A stretch of DNA of 64,000 nt from Acidobacteriaceae bacterium TAA 166 (GTDB lineage Bacteria; Acidobacteriota; Terriglobia; Terriglobales; Acidobacteriaceae): NCBI GenBank assembly GCA_000421065.1, contig ATWD01000001.1, positions 1,480,001 to 1,544,000 on the forward strand, given 5' to 3'. The position numbers and the translations under genes are program-made. A model generated the notes under the pieces. It saw nothing but the letters and a program-made list of their open reading frames with translations. It had not been told where the DNA came from and did no database searches. This document shows positions 17,670 to 26,687 of this stretch, piece by piece (the stretch's first letter is position 1; every line of letters begins with the position of its first letter).

Positions 17670-18548
17670 ATGTCCGCTCCAAGGAAGTTCTCCGCCACGG
17701 AGCAGAGGCGACTCTACGCACTTCTCGAAACTCCATTCTCACCCGCCGAGATCAAGTGGCGCGTCGTCTGCAAAGGCCAACGTGGACGCCGGGGCAAAGT
17801 GCTTCCATATGCTGATCCGCGCGTCTACACCGACCGTCTGAATCAACTCTTTACGCCGTCCGGATGGTCACGAACCTACAACATGGCTGCACTGCCAAAC
17901 GTAGTGCGAGAGATCCACGGACGCGAGTTCGTGACGGGTAAAGTTCTCATGAGTTGCGTACTCACCATCCCACGTCTTGGAAGCCATACGGGGACTGGAG
18001 AAGAGTGGGCAGATTCGGAGATGGCAGTTACCTCGGCGGAAGCCCAGGCATTCAAACGCGCCTGCGCCTGTTTTGGACTCGGACGCTATCTTTACCGGAT
18101 TTCCGAACGGTGGGTTGACCTGGATCGGCGCGGCGCGCCGAAACGCCTACCGGCACTACCTCACTGGGCGCTCCCCCCGGATGTCCTTATCGAACATGGC
18201 GCAGAGCCGAAAGGCCCAATCGACCCCAAATTGACCGGAAAGATCGAGGCATTTCGTGCCGTCCTCGGCTCGGGCATCTACACGGAGATCCTGTCCCGTG
18301 CAGGGTTCTCCCATGATGCACGGATGATTCCAAACGCTAACCGGCAGAAGGACGTTCTTCGATGGATGGAAGCTGCAATACGCGGCTATCAGCGGATCGA
18401 ACGTGTTTCCTCTGCGGCAGGGACCCATCAAGTTGAAGCCTTGCTCGACCACCTCAAGCTGGCCTCAATTCAAGAGCTTCCCAGCCTGGATGCACTTCGT
18501 TTTGTGGTCGATACTCTGGAGTCCAGCATTCCTCAAACCGCTGCATAA
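17670..18548 (+). CDS. Rad52-like single-strand annealing protein
   Basis: 292 residues from ATG 17670 (GGAGG just upstream). Residues 15-160 follow the Rad52/Rad22 pattern: Pro-Phe-Ser-Pro-X-Glu-Ile-Lys-Trp-Arg, a Pro-Tyr-Ala-Asp strand, a GWSRTY strand, then a Thr-Ser-Ala-Glu-Ala-Gln-Ala-Phe-Lys-Arg-Ala helix and Phe-Gly-Leu-Gly-Arg-Tyr-Leu-Tyr. In the family these proteins anneal complementary single strands. With SSB directly upstream this forms a recombination pair typical of phages and conjugative elements. The C-terminal 130 residues are helical and less distinctive. Confidence 0.75.
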   Translation: MSAPRKFSATEQRRLYALLETPFSPAEIKWRVVCKGQRGRRGKVLPYADPRVYTDRLNQLFTPSGWSRTYNMAALPNVVREIHGREFVTGKVLMSCVLTIPRLGSHTGTGEEWADSEMAVTSAEAQAFKRACACFGLGRYLYRISERWVDLDRRGAPKRLPALPHWALPPDVLIEHGAEPKGPIDPKLTGKIEAFRAVLGSGIYTEILSRAGFSHDARMIPNANRQKDVLRWMEAAIRGYQRIERVSSAAGTHQVEALLDHLKLASIQELPSLDALRFVVDTLESSIPQTAA

Positions 18549-18571
18549 CTCAACAAAACGTAACCCCAACA

Positions 18572-18590
18572 GGGCGGCGATGAGCCGCCC
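18572..18590. promoter_or_regulatory. GC-rich hairpin between rad52-like and zinc-ribbon genes
   Basis: A perfect 7-bp inverted repeat, GGGCGGC and GCCGCCC, with a 5-base loop. It is followed by only a weak T-rich stretch, so it may be a leaky terminator or an mRNA processing site rather than a strong stop. Confidence 0.4.
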
Positions 18591-18608
18591 GCTTCATTTG
18601 GAGAAACC

Positions 18609-18863
18609 ATGCCCAAAGGAAGGAACATCCGCATGCTTCGGAAAGAAGCCAACTTCGTCTCGATCCCAGTGGAGACCGCCATCTACTGCGAGAACTGCGA
18701 GACTGTATCCAATTCGGGCCGTGACCGCTGCGGTGTCTGCGGCAGCGGATCCATCCTGACCCTCGTCCACATGATCAGTGGGCCGCCGCCGAGCAACCCC
18801 GGCCCAGCCGTGCCCGCACCGATCATCCCGATCTTCGCACTTGAGCGGTTATCAGCCGCCTAA
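18609..18863 (+). CDS. small zinc-ribbon protein
   Basis: 84 residues. Cys-Glu-Asn-Cys at about 27-30 and Cys-Gly-Val-Cys at about 41-44 form a C-x2-C ... C-x2-C zinc ribbon. The tail is Pro-rich (positions 58-73). GGAG precedes the ATG. It lies just upstream of the tandem AAA+ ATPase and could be its adaptor; this is inference from position only. Confidence 0.55.
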   Translation: MPKGRNIRMLRKEANFVSIPVETAIYCENCETVSNSGRDRCGVCGSGSILTLVHMISGPPPSNPGPAVPAPIIPIFALERLSAA

Positions 18864-18879
18864 ACCAAGGAGGCTCCCC

Positions 18880-21087
18880 ATGATCGCAGCACTGCTTTTG
18901 GAAGGAGGTGAATCGACCTACAATACTCCCAATGACGTTGTTCAGGAGTCAATGACTTTGACGACTGCTTCACAACAGTATTGGGCACAAAAACGCGTTC
19001 TCGTCGAAGAGCGTATAGCGACGCTAGAGCCCCAAGTGTCATCAACAGACAGCGAGCTATCCTGGAAGAGGTTTTGCGAACGAGGAACCGGATTCCTGAA
19101 TCAATTGCTCACACGAGCGATTGACCGCGTGGAGAAGCGTCTACGCCAGCACTGGAATGGGAACAAGGCCCTCTCGAAAGAGGCCGTGCGACTCTTCAAG
19201 GCCGAAGCAACAATCTCTCTCTGGCTTCCTATTTCCCGGGATCCGCTTCGCTTTGTTGTTGTGCCCCCGAGATCATCCGAATATCAAATTCGGACGTTGG
19301 AACAAGCAGACAGTTCGAGGGTCTATCAGATTGGGGCACCCTACATAACTGTCTTCTGGAGAGGAGATTGCCTTTTTGTAATCACTCCGTCCTGCGAATT
19401 CGTATCAATCTGTACCTTCTACCTCGACAATCCGGATACAGGCAGATGGTGGTCGGACTCAGTATTTCCCTCGACCTTCGCCGAAATCACTAAGGAATTT
19501 GCCGCGGATCTAGGGAATGTTGAATCTCAGTTTGCTCCGCTGCTGGACAAATGGAACAAAGAATCGAGACTGCAGAAACAACTCACAGAACTCCAAGCTG
19601 TACGAAGGTCTGAAGTGGCATGGTCTTCCGTGCACCTGCCAGAGGCGCAGAAGTTAGAGATATTGAAAGCACTAGAACTTTTCGAAGTTGGTGATCCTGC
19701 CGCACCTCAAGGGCTGCTTCTGACCGGGCCTCCAGGCGTTGGCAAGTCCATGCTCGGAAAGACGATGGCTGATACGGTCGGCTGCAGCTTCCAACGCCTA
19801 ACTCCCACCTCTTTAAAACAAGACCATCTCGGCGGGAGTGGAAAGAGGGTGCATGAAATCTGGGACCAAGCCCGCCAGATGCAGCCTGCAATCCTTTTTC
19901 TGGACGAATGCGAAGGCGTGCTCGGTCGCCGCGGATCTGCGGAAACGGATGCTCTTTCGACGGAAATCGTTCAGGCGTTCCTTGCCGAATGGGACGGCCT
20001 TCGCAAGACAGATCGCGTGCTGGTCATAGGCGCGACGAACCGTCCAGATCTTCTCGACGAAGGAATCCTTTCCCGGTTTGGTTGGAAAATCCAGATTGCT
20101 CTCCCATCGGAATCCGATCGCATGGGCATTCTCGGGCAGGAACTGAAGAACATCGGAGTCGATGCATCGCTTCCACCCGATTTCGGCACACTCACCCAGG
20201 GAATGAGTGGACGCGACCTTCAGGAGGTGGCTCGGTCCGCCCGGAGAACGGCACATCCGGACCTGCCCTCCGCAGAGCAGATCGGTGAAGCCGTTCGCAA
20301 ACTCAGGAAAGGTCGCAACACTCAAGTTTCGGGACAGTCCAAGTGGGAAAACCTCGTTCTCGGGCCCAAGTTGATGACGCGCTTGAAACTTATCAGTGGG
20401 CTGCTTCGAGACGCGGAAAAATGGAGCAAAGAAGGCATTTTGATTCCCCGGTCCCTCCTTCTACAAGGTCCACCTGGCACCGGAAAGACAGAGATCGCCC
20501 GGACGCTTGCCAACGAGAGTGGACTGGCGTTCTTCTCCGCAACAACCGCCGATATCAAAGCCAACTACCTTGGCCAAAGTGGCAATCGGGTCAAGCAACT
20601 CTTCGAGAGGGCAAGATCTCATGCACCGTGCATTCTGTTTCTCGATGAATTGGATATCGTTGCGCCGGAGCGCAGTATTGGAGAAGACGATCCTCTGACC
20701 AGAGAGATTGTTGGTCAACTCCTGCAGGAGATCGACGGCGTCCAGGCACACCCTGAGCATGTCTTCCTGCTCGGGGCCACCAATCGTCCTGAGGCTGTGG
20801 ACAGGGCTGTTCTCAGCCGGTTCGTAGAGCGTTTGCCGGTTCAGCTGCCGGATCACGCGTCCCGCGTCCGTCTACTCTCGGGTCTCCTTCGCGGTAAGAA
20901 GCTTGACTTTCCAGCGGATTATGGGGCCACATTACTGGCCGATCTTACTGAGGGGAAGGTACTTAGCGGCAGGGATCTGGCCAGTTGGGTGGCCACCGCA
21001 GAGCAAAATGCGCTTGTCCGGGCATTCGAAAATGGCGGTCCAGAGCAATATGTCATTACGCTGGATGACTTTTCGACCGCCAATTGA
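18880..21087 (+). CDS. tandem AAA+ ATPase (Cdc48/VAT-like architecture)
   Basis: 735 residues from ATG 18880 (AAGGAGG upstream). Two AAA+ modules follow a 240-residue N-terminal domain. The first has Walker A GPPGVGKS at about 283-290 and Walker B ILFLDECEG. The second has GPPGTGKT at 530-537 and ILFLDELD. Each is followed by a Gly-Ala-Thr-Asn-Arg-Pro sensor-1 stretch and a Ser-Arg-Phe arginine-finger region. This is the plan of Cdc48-type unfoldases. The N-terminal domain is not recognised and is probably the substrate-binding part. Such element-borne ATPases may remodel protein-DNA complexes; the target is unknown. Confidence 0.8.
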   Translation: MIAALLLEGGESTYNTPNDVVQESMTLTTASQQYWAQKRVLVEERIATLEPQVSSTDSELSWKRFCERGTGFLNQLLTRAIDRVEKRLRQHWNGNKALSKEAVRLFKAEATISLWLPISRDPLRFVVVPPRSSEYQIRTLEQADSSRVYQIGAPYITVFWRGDCLFVITPSCEFVSICTFYLDNPDTGRWWSDSVFPSTFAEITKEFAADLGNVESQFAPLLDKWNKESRLQKQLTELQAVRRSEVAWSSVHLPEAQKLEILKALELFEVGDPAAPQGLLLTGPPGVGKSMLGKTMADTVGCSFQRLTPTSLKQDHLGGSGKRVHEIWDQARQMQPAILFLDECEGVLGRRGSAETDALSTEIVQAFLAEWDGLRKTDRVLVIGATNRPDLLDEGILSRFGWKIQIALPSESDRMGILGQELKNIGVDASLPPDFGTLTQGMSGRDLQEVARSARRTAHPDLPSAEQIGEAVRKLRKGRNTQVSGQSKWENLVLGPKLMTRLKLISGLLRDAEKWSKEGILIPRSLLLQGPPGTGKTEIARTLANESGLAFFSATTADIKANYLGQSGNRVKQLFERARSHAPCILFLDELDIVAPERSIGEDDPLTREIVGQLLQEIDGVQAHPEHVFLLGATNRPEAVDRAVLSRFVERLPVQLPDHASRVRLLSGLLRGKKLDFPADYGATLLADLTEGKVLSGRDLASWVATAEQNALVRAFENGGPEQYVITLDDFSTAN

Positions 21088-21293
21088 ATCAAGATGCACA
21101 GTGACAGGCCGGATTCGGTCCTCCTGTCAGTCTTATGGGTGGTCTAGGGAGGCATGTGTGTCTACGTTCTCTCCAGCCTGCTCCGACATTTCCGCCCATC
21201 AGAAAGCCCTACCCCTCGAGATGGCTGTACCGCTTCAATCTAGCGAGTACAGCCCAATCATGTGGTCAAGTGGCATTCATTGCTTTCTCAAAG

Positions 21294-21313
21294 TGGCCAT
21301 ATTATTATGGCCA
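21294..21313. promoter_or_regulatory. palindromic operator of the toxin-antitoxin operon
   Basis: TGGCCATA and TATGGCCA form a perfect 8-bp inverted repeat around a TTAT spacer, ending 20 bases before the antitoxin start at 21334. Phd-type antitoxins bind such palindromes to repress their own operon. The gap 21088-21293 holds nothing else recognisable. Confidence 0.55.
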
Positions 21314-21333
21314 TATATCTCGCGAGGTGGACA

Positions 21334-21561
21334 GTGCAAAAGATTCCCGCAGCTCAGTTCAAGTCCCAGTGTCTGGCCGTGATGGATCAGGTCTTTGAAA
21401 CTGGCGAGCCGGTTGTCATCACAAAACATGGCAAAGCCGTGGTGAAGCTCATTCCCGCTGAAATTTCGGGAGATGAGATTCTCGGATTCATGACTGGCAA
21501 AGGAAAGATCGTTGGTGACATTGAGACGACAGTTCCCGTAACGGACTGGAACCTCAAGTGA
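21334..21561 (+). CDS. Phd/YefM-type antitoxin
   Basis: 75 residues from GTG 21334. The short Phd pattern is present: a first strand, a helix with Phe-Lys-Ser-Gln-Cys-Leu, then Glu-Pro-Val-Val-Ile-Thr-Lys-His-Gly-Lys and Val-Val-Lys-Leu. The GTG is preferred over in-frame ATGs at 21262 and 21307 because these would place the start before or within the palindrome. The C-terminal part should bind and block the PIN toxin, whose start it overlaps by 4 bases. Confidence 0.75.
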   Translation: MQKIPAAQFKSQCLAVMDQVFETGEPVVITKHGKAVVKLIPAEISGDEILGFMTGKGKIVGDIETTVPVTDWNLK

Positions 21562-21947
21562 TCCTTCTTGATACTCATATTCTGGTCTGGCTCGCGCTTG
21601 AGCCGCAAAAACTCTCGGCACCCGCGAAAGCTGCAATCTTGAACGCCCGCCGCAATAGTCTCATGGCGATCGCAAGCATCTCTTTGTGGGAAATTGCGTG
21701 GCTTGTTGAGAATGGACGGATCGATACAACACTGAGTGTTGAATCTTTTGTTCGAGACTGCTCGGCAAAGGTTCGGGTCATTTCAGAAACCCCAGAAATT
21801 GCAGCACGCGCCGTCTCGTTCCCCGTCTCCTATCCAAGAGACCCTCAGGATCGACTGATTGGTGCGACCGCGCTCGTTGAAGGAATACCGTTAGTTACCC
21901 ATGACAAGCTGATTCGAAAATCGCGCCTGATAGAGACGATCTGGTAA
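21558..21947 (+). CDS. PIN-domain toxin (VapC-like)
   Basis: 129 residues. Leu-Leu-Asp5-Thr-His near the start, Ser-Leu-Trp-Glu-Ile near residue 45 and Asp-Pro-Gln-Asp-Arg-Leu-Ile near residue 98 place the acidic residues of the PIN ribonuclease fold. It overlaps the antitoxin gene by 4 bases. Such pairs stabilise plasmids or limit growth under stress. The substrate RNA cannot be told from sequence. Confidence 0.8.
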   Translation: MILLDTHILVWLALEPQKLSAPAKAAILNARRNSLMAIASISLWEIAWLVENGRIDTTLSVESFVRDCSAKVRVISETPEIAARAVSFPVSYPRDPQDRLIGATALVEGIPLVTHDKLIRKSRLIETIW

Positions 21948-22000
21948 GAGACTATCCACAATCGCGATGCCAGATCATCGTTCACGCCAAGACTCCCCGA

Positions 22001-22027
22001 AGGGCCGCCCATCAGAGCGGCCCTTTT
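22001..22027 (+). terminator. intrinsic-terminator-like hairpin
   Basis: AGGGCCGC and GCGGCCCT pair around CCATCAGA and are followed by TTTT. It lies between the toxin gene and the methyltransferase gene and probably ends the toxin-antitoxin transcript. Confidence 0.5.
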
Positions 22028-22054
22028 CATTCATCTCATCCCAGGAGCGAATTG

Positions 22055-23113
22055 ATGCGCTCAGTCGCAAGAATCAAGCTAGGGTACTATCCCCTACCTC
22101 CCACGGAAGGTCCACGCCTTCGCCAGCTTCTACGCTTTTCCGACGAGACGGCCGCCGTCCTTGATCCGTGCGCAGGCACAGGGGCTGCGCTCCTTCAAAT
22201 CACCGAGGGTGCCAACGTGGACCGCCACGGAGTTGAATTGGATGCCCAGCGCGCCCAAGCTTCAAGTGAAATCGGCATCTACACGATTCACGGGAACCTC
22301 TTCGATGTTCAAGGAAAGAGCGGAAGTTTCTCACTTCTGTTTCTCAATCCGCCGTACGACTCCGAGGTGTCATCCTTCAGCAACAAGCGAATGGAGTTGC
22401 TGTTTCTCCAGAAGACATTTCGATGGCTGACTATAGATGGCGTCCTCGTGATGGTCGTTCCCCATGGACAGTTGGAGGAATGCACCGACCTCCTCGCGAA
22501 CTCCTTTACTAACTTCCAGGTGCTTCGTCTGACAGACCCTGAATCAGAGCGATTCGATCAGGTGGTGCTGCTCGCTGTGCGGGCACGGATTCGAGACACC
22601 GAGTACGAACGCAATCGGGAACAGCTCATTGCCGCGATTTGGCCTAGGGAGATGCCGAAGTTGACGGGCCTGGAAGCTCCGTACCTTGTGCCGCCAACAG
22701 GCTCTACGGCGCTTGAGCATCGCGGTCTGCCACTCGATGAACTGGAAGACCTAGTGATCTCGTCATCGGCCTGGACGAAGGCACGCGCATACGTTTTCCC
22801 GAGAGATGAGGCCACCGTCGGTCGCCCGATCACGCCGCTGCACGGCGGGCACGTCGGATTGCTTTGCACTGCCGGACTTCTCAACGGCGTCTTCGGCGCA
22901 GGTGATGACCGCCATATCGCGCGCTGGAGAACCGTCAAGCACGTTACGACATTCTCCGAAAAGATCGACGGCTACACCGAGATCCATAAGCGTGAGCGTT
23001 TCTCCAACGAACTGGCGCTTGTCTACGAGAAAGGTAAGACGTTGATCCTTACTGACGAGAAGAAGGAGGAGCGAGACGATGCAGAACGCACACCTGAGGC
23101 TCGCGCGGCTTGA
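22055..23113 (+). CDS. N6-adenine methyltransferase-like protein (DUF6094-like)
   Basis: 352 residues from ATG 22055. A SAM-binding Asp-Pro-Cys-Ala-Gly-Thr-Gly is at about 37-43 and the catalytic Asn-Pro-Pro-Tyr at 98-101, the signature of amino-group DNA methylases. The region after residue 200 is atypical and may recognise a substrate. Similar genes travel with SNF2-type helicases on conjugative elements, as here. No restriction enzyme is adjacent, so a protective or regulatory role is likely. The next gene begins inside its 3' end. Confidence 0.7.
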   Translation: MRSVARIKLGYYPLPPTEGPRLRQLLRFSDETAAVLDPCAGTGAALLQITEGANVDRHGVELDAQRAQASSEIGIYTIHGNLFDVQGKSGSFSLLFLNPPYDSEVSSFSNKRMELLFLQKTFRWLTIDGVLVMVVPHGQLEECTDLLANSFTNFQVLRLTDPESERFDQVVLLAVRARIRDTEYERNREQLIAAIWPREMPKLTGLEAPYLVPPTGSTALEHRGLPLDELEDLVISSSAWTKARAYVFPRDEATVGRPITPLHGGHVGLLCTAGLLNGVFGAGDDRHIARWRTVKHVTTFSEKIDGYTEIHKRERFSNELALVYEKGKTLILTDEKKEERDDAERTPEARAA

Positions 23114-23723
23114 GTACGCCCGCAGTACCACCAAGACGCAGACCCACATCGCAGTTCATGTCTCTCACTTCATGGGAGAGGGCGAGCAGGCCCACCTCAT
23201 CAGCTTCTTCGGCAACGATGCTGAGGTGGGCGCTGTCACGGCGGCGATCCAGGAGAACCACCTCTTCGATATCGTCACGAGCGCTGGGAAGAAGCAGCGG
23301 TTCGGTTTCGGGCAGGACGCAACTGTCTATAAGGCCAATCTGAATTCGAACAAGCAGAAGCGAGTGATCCGCCACGTCGTCGCGATTTCTTCGTTGCTGC
23401 ATGCAAATGGGAGCGCCGGCAAGACGTACCTATGGGACGACGAACCGACCGCGGACACACTCTCCTGGGCATCACTCGTAAGCCTTCAGGGACTGCCAGC
23501 AGCGCCCACTTGGGGCGAAGCCATCCTGGCGAAACTGCGCGCCGAAGGGAAGCTCAAGCCTCTCTTCGGCGTGGGATGTTCACCTGCTGTTGTCGAGGCA
23601 ACACGGGAAGAACTATTGGAACGCATTGGAGAGTCGGTCAGAGAGAAGCTAGTCACCTTCCCGGAGCATGATGGCCCGATTCTCTGGCCGTCACTGCATC
23701 TGAAGGATGTGCTCGCCCAGTAA
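23079..23723 (+). CDS. hypothetical protein, 214 residues
   Basis: It overlaps the methyltransferase gene by 35 bases, with AAGGAGGAG at 23063-23071 before the ATG. The protein is soluble with a mixed pattern and no known motif. The overlap and order (methylase, this gene, helicase) suggest a shared function. Confidence 0.6.
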   Translation: MQNAHLRLARLEYARSTTKTQTHIAVHVSHFMGEGEQAHLISFFGNDAEVGAVTAAIQENHLFDIVTSAGKKQRFGFGQDATVYKANLNSNKQKRVIRHVVAISSLLHANGSAGKTYLWDDEPTADTLSWASLVSLQGLPAAPTWGEAILAKLRAEGKLKPLFGVGCSPAVVEATREELLERIGESVREKLVTFPEHDGPILWPSLHLKDVLAQ

Positions 23724-23731
23724 TTGTCCAC

Positions 23732-23944
23732 CTAATTTGATGACCTTCTCGCTTCTTTGCCTTCACGAGCGGCACGGTCCAACCTTGTAGTGATTACGTC
23801 TGCCTTCCGTTCGGCAAACTCCTTTTCACAGGAGCCGCAGTAGGCCATGTGCACCTGCAAGAGTGCCCACTCTTCCTCCGTAATCTCCTCACGATAAAAA
23901 CGGTTGATCAAAGCACGGAGTCCCGCGTGCATTTGCGGAGTCAT
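23732..23944 (-). CDS. small Cys-containing protein, anti-sigma zinc-finger-like
   Basis: 70 residues on the minus strand with GGAGG upstream of its ATG. His-Met-Ala-Tyr-Cys-Gly-Ser-Cys in the middle gives the H-x3-C-x2-C pattern of zinc-binding anti-sigma N-terminal domains, but there is no membrane helix. It is the only leftward gene between the plus-strand methylase and helicase genes. It could be a regulator of the element. Confidence 0.55.
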   Translation of the reverse strand: MTPQMHAGLRALINRFYREEITEEEWALLQVHMAYCGSCEKEFAERKADVITTRLDRAAREGKEARRSSN

Positions 23945-24027
23945 CGTGTGCGATCCCTCCTGCCTCTAGCCTCTCACGGCCCCGCCTAGTTACGGCTGCC
24001 CCCTGCTCCTTATTACACGAGGTTGCG

Positions 24028-26319
24028 ATGGAAACGTATCACGACTACCTAAGAACCTATTCCAACGTGCTTGGAGCCCGCATCGTGGAGATGTACCCTC
24101 CGCTGCAAGGCCCAAAAGACCCCGTTGCGCCTGCTCTCAAGACACTCCTTCGTAGACCCTTGCCTGTACAGGCGATGACGATCACCGGCGCCGCGAAGTA
24201 CCTCCAGACAGAAGACTCTGTCCGTCTTGTCGGTGAGTGCGGGACCGGTAAGACGCTCATGTCGATCGGCATCGCACACGCCCACGCAGACACAAAAGCA
24301 TACTCAGCGTTGGTGATGTGCCCGCCCCATCTCGTGCTGAAGTGGGCGCGCGAGGTCCTGATCACTGTTCCTCGTGCTCGCGCCTTCATTGTGTATGACT
24401 TGCGGAATGGCGGTGATCCGAAGAATCCGCACGGAGTTGTTGAAGTGAGCATGCGCAACGGACACGTTGTCGCGCGTGGCATCAAGACCAGCGTGACCGA
24501 ATTGAGGAAGATGGGACGCAAGGGATGGCGTCAGCGCTGCTCTGTCCCTGCATACTTCATCGTCTCGAAAGAGACCGGTAAGCTCAGCTACTTCTGGAAG
24601 CATGCTTACAACGTGCCAAAGTCAGGCAGCTCTCGCAATTGCATCACGAATCCCGACACGGGACGTACCGTACCCAATGACGAGGGAGGCCAACTCCTGC
24701 GTGGTGACTTCGAAGACGTAAAGCACTTCGAGGTGATTCAACGGAAAGGTGGCACGGAGAACTACTCCCCGTTGTGGGAAGCAGACCGCTCGAAGATCCA
24801 GCGTATGGCACCGCTCGAGTACATGGGCCGCTATATGAGGCGGTTCTTCGACTATGCCTTCGCTGATGAGATGCACCAGTTGGCCAACGACACTGCCCAA
24901 GGCAACAACCTCGCTGTGCTACGTCGCATATCCCGCAAGCTGATTGGCAACACCGGCACGCTCATGGGCGGCTATGCCTCGGATCTGTTTCACATCTTCT
25001 ATCGCATGGAGCCATGGAAGATGGTGGCCGAAGGGTTTGAAGCTGGAAGTCAAGGCATGGCGGATTTCCAGGCGACCTACGGCGTCCTCGAATCCATCGA
25101 GAAGGTGCCCGACGAGGACAAGGCCTGCACGCGCGCAGCCAAAAGTACCTCCAGACTCGCAAAGCGCCCCGGAGCTTCGGCATTGCTCTTTGGCAAGTTC
25201 CTGATGAGTTCGACCGTCTTCGTCTCGCTTGAGGACATTGCGGAGTTTCTGCCGCCTTATGAGGAGACCGTCTGCGAAGTACCACTCGAAGGCGACCTGG
25301 CAGAAGCCTACGACATGATCCAGGAGGACATACAGCAGACTCTCCGCAAGAACAGAGGCAATCGCAGTCTGATGAGTCTCATGCTGCATCGCCTGATGCT
25401 CTACCCTGACCATCCATTTGGGATAGGGGAGATCATCGGCAAGCGCTTCGACCCGCAGGAGAAGAGGCTTGTTCCGTTCCTTGTGACCACTGCTCCGGAC
25501 CTTCCTAAAGATCAGCTCTATCCGAAGGAACGGAGATTGATCGAGGACATCCGCGAAGAGCTTCGACAGGGGCGGCGGTGCCAGGTCTTCGCAACGTTCA
25601 CCGGCGAACATGATGTGCCGGAGCGCCTAGAGACTGTCTTGCGTAATGCAGGGTTCCGGGTCGCCGTCCTGCGCTCGTCTGTCCCAGCCCTCAAGCGCGA
25701 GCAGTGGTATGCGCAACGAGTGAAGGAGGGCGTCGAGGTTGTCATCGGCCATCCAAAGCTGGTTGAGACGGGGCTCGATCTGCTGTGGTTTCCGACCATC
25801 ATCTTCTACGAGACGGGCTACTCGTTGCACACGCTTAGACAGGCGTCACGTCGTTCCTGGAGAATCGGGCAGCGTTATCCGGTCAGGGTAAAGTTCCTCA
25901 TCTACGAGGGGACCACTCAGCGAACCTGTCTTCGGCTCATGGGCAAGAAGATGCTCGTCGCGCTCATGATGGAGGGCAAGTTCTCTGGTGAGGGTTTGCA
26001 CTCGATGGATGCTGATGACGACATGCTTGCCGCAATGGCTCGTGAGTTGGTCGAGAAAGGCGGCGTCGGAGAATCTGCCGATGCAGTCTGGCAGGAGCTG
26101 CGGAAAGAGCGAGCATCTACCCTTCCTGCACCAAAGACCATCGACGAGATGCCCATCTTCGAGATGGAAGACGAGACCCCGAACATGTTCGCCGGGATCA
26201 CAGCAGACACACCGCTGCCCACGCCTGGGCCTGTGTTGGTCCATTCGAAGCCAAAGAAGCCGGGGCCATTGTGGCCCACCGGCCATGTCATCGGCGAACA
26301 GTTGCGGCTGTTCGGATGA
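24028..26319 (+). CDS. SNF2-type helicase/ATPase
   Basis: 763 residues. Walker A Gly-Glu-Cys-Gly-Thr-Gly-Lys-Thr is at residues 69-76, a Cys-Pro-Pro-His motif Ia near 98, and the Walker B box Asp-Glu-Met-His at about 280-283. A Gly-Asn-Thr-Gly-Thr motif III follows, then a C-terminal RecA-like half with Arg-Arg-Ser-Trp-Arg-Ile-Gly-Gln, the motif VI of SNF2 proteins. This family moves along DNA and remodels or repairs it. The last 130 residues are unique. Confidence 0.8.
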   Translation: METYHDYLRTYSNVLGARIVEMYPPLQGPKDPVAPALKTLLRRPLPVQAMTITGAAKYLQTEDSVRLVGECGTGKTLMSIGIAHAHADTKAYSALVMCPPHLVLKWAREVLITVPRARAFIVYDLRNGGDPKNPHGVVEVSMRNGHVVARGIKTSVTELRKMGRKGWRQRCSVPAYFIVSKETGKLSYFWKHAYNVPKSGSSRNCITNPDTGRTVPNDEGGQLLRGDFEDVKHFEVIQRKGGTENYSPLWEADRSKIQRMAPLEYMGRYMRRFFDYAFADEMHQLANDTAQGNNLAVLRRISRKLIGNTGTLMGGYASDLFHIFYRMEPWKMVAEGFEAGSQGMADFQATYGVLESIEKVPDEDKACTRAAKSTSRLAKRPGASALLFGKFLMSSTVFVSLEDIAEFLPPYEETVCEVPLEGDLAEAYDMIQEDIQQTLRKNRGNRSLMSLMLHRLMLYPDHPFGIGEIIGKRFDPQEKRLVPFLVTTAPDLPKDQLYPKERRLIEDIREELRQGRRCQVFATFTGEHDVPERLETVLRNAGFRVAVLRSSVPALKREQWYAQRVKEGVEVVIGHPKLVETGLDLLWFPTIIFYETGYSLHTLRQASRRSWRIGQRYPVRVKFLIYEGTTQRTCLRLMGKKMLVALMMEGKFSGEGLHSMDADDDMLAAMARELVEKGGVGESADAVWQELRKERASTLPAPKTIDEMPIFEMEDETPNMFAGITADTPLPTPGPVLVHSKPKKPGPLWPTGHVIGEQLRLFG

Positions 26320-26343
26320 TTCGACAACGAGCATGCATCCCGC

Positions 26344-26371
26344 AAGGGCTAGCTTCGGCTGGCCTTTTTTT
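26344..26371 (+). terminator. intrinsic terminator after the helicase gene
   Basis: A stem around a TTCG tetraloop (AAGGGCTAGC pairing with GCTGGCCTT, including G-T pairs) is followed by seven T. It ends the helicase transcript. Confidence 0.7.
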
Positions 26372-26392
26372 ATCGCGCTGAGGTCGCTAGTT

Positions 26393-26653
26393 ATGCCCAA
26401 AGGCCCATTTCTCCCATCTGAGTTCACGCCGACCCAATGGTCTACACAACAAGACAAAGCTGACTTCGCGAACAGCCTGCTGTACTTCATCGACTCTCGG
26501 TTTAAGCAGACACTCTTCACGAAGAAGCTCTACAACAGGTCGTCCATGATGTATGGGCATATTGCTGCATTATGCAGAGCGCGTAATTATGCGGAGTCTT
26601 GGTTTTATACGCCGCGTAGATACAGCGTTCAAGCGCTCTTCCGCTCTGCATAA
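26393..26653 (+). pseudogene. truncated conjugative-element protein
   Basis: 86 codons from ATG 26393. The first 60 residues have the look of a conserved element protein, including Phe-Ala-Asn-Ser-Leu-Leu-Tyr-Phe-Ile and Gly-His-Ile-Ala. After residue 60 the character changes, and the frame ends beside an inverted repeat and the oppositely oriented OLD gene. I read it as the 5' part of a longer gene cut by insertion; a short intact gene cannot be excluded. Confidence 0.4.
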
Positions 26654-26654
26654 T
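26569..26654. repeat. 13-bp inverted repeat at the edge of the OLD insertion
   Basis: ATTATGCAGAGCG at 26569-26581 and CGCTCTGCATAAT at 26642-26654 are perfect reverse complements about 60 bases apart. They sit where the truncated gene stops and the OLD gene begins, so they may be the end of a mobile cassette, an attachment site or a terminator remnant. Confidence 0.45.
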
Positions 26655-26687
26655 CGCAATCGTTCATCGCTCTATGCTGCGCCGGGT

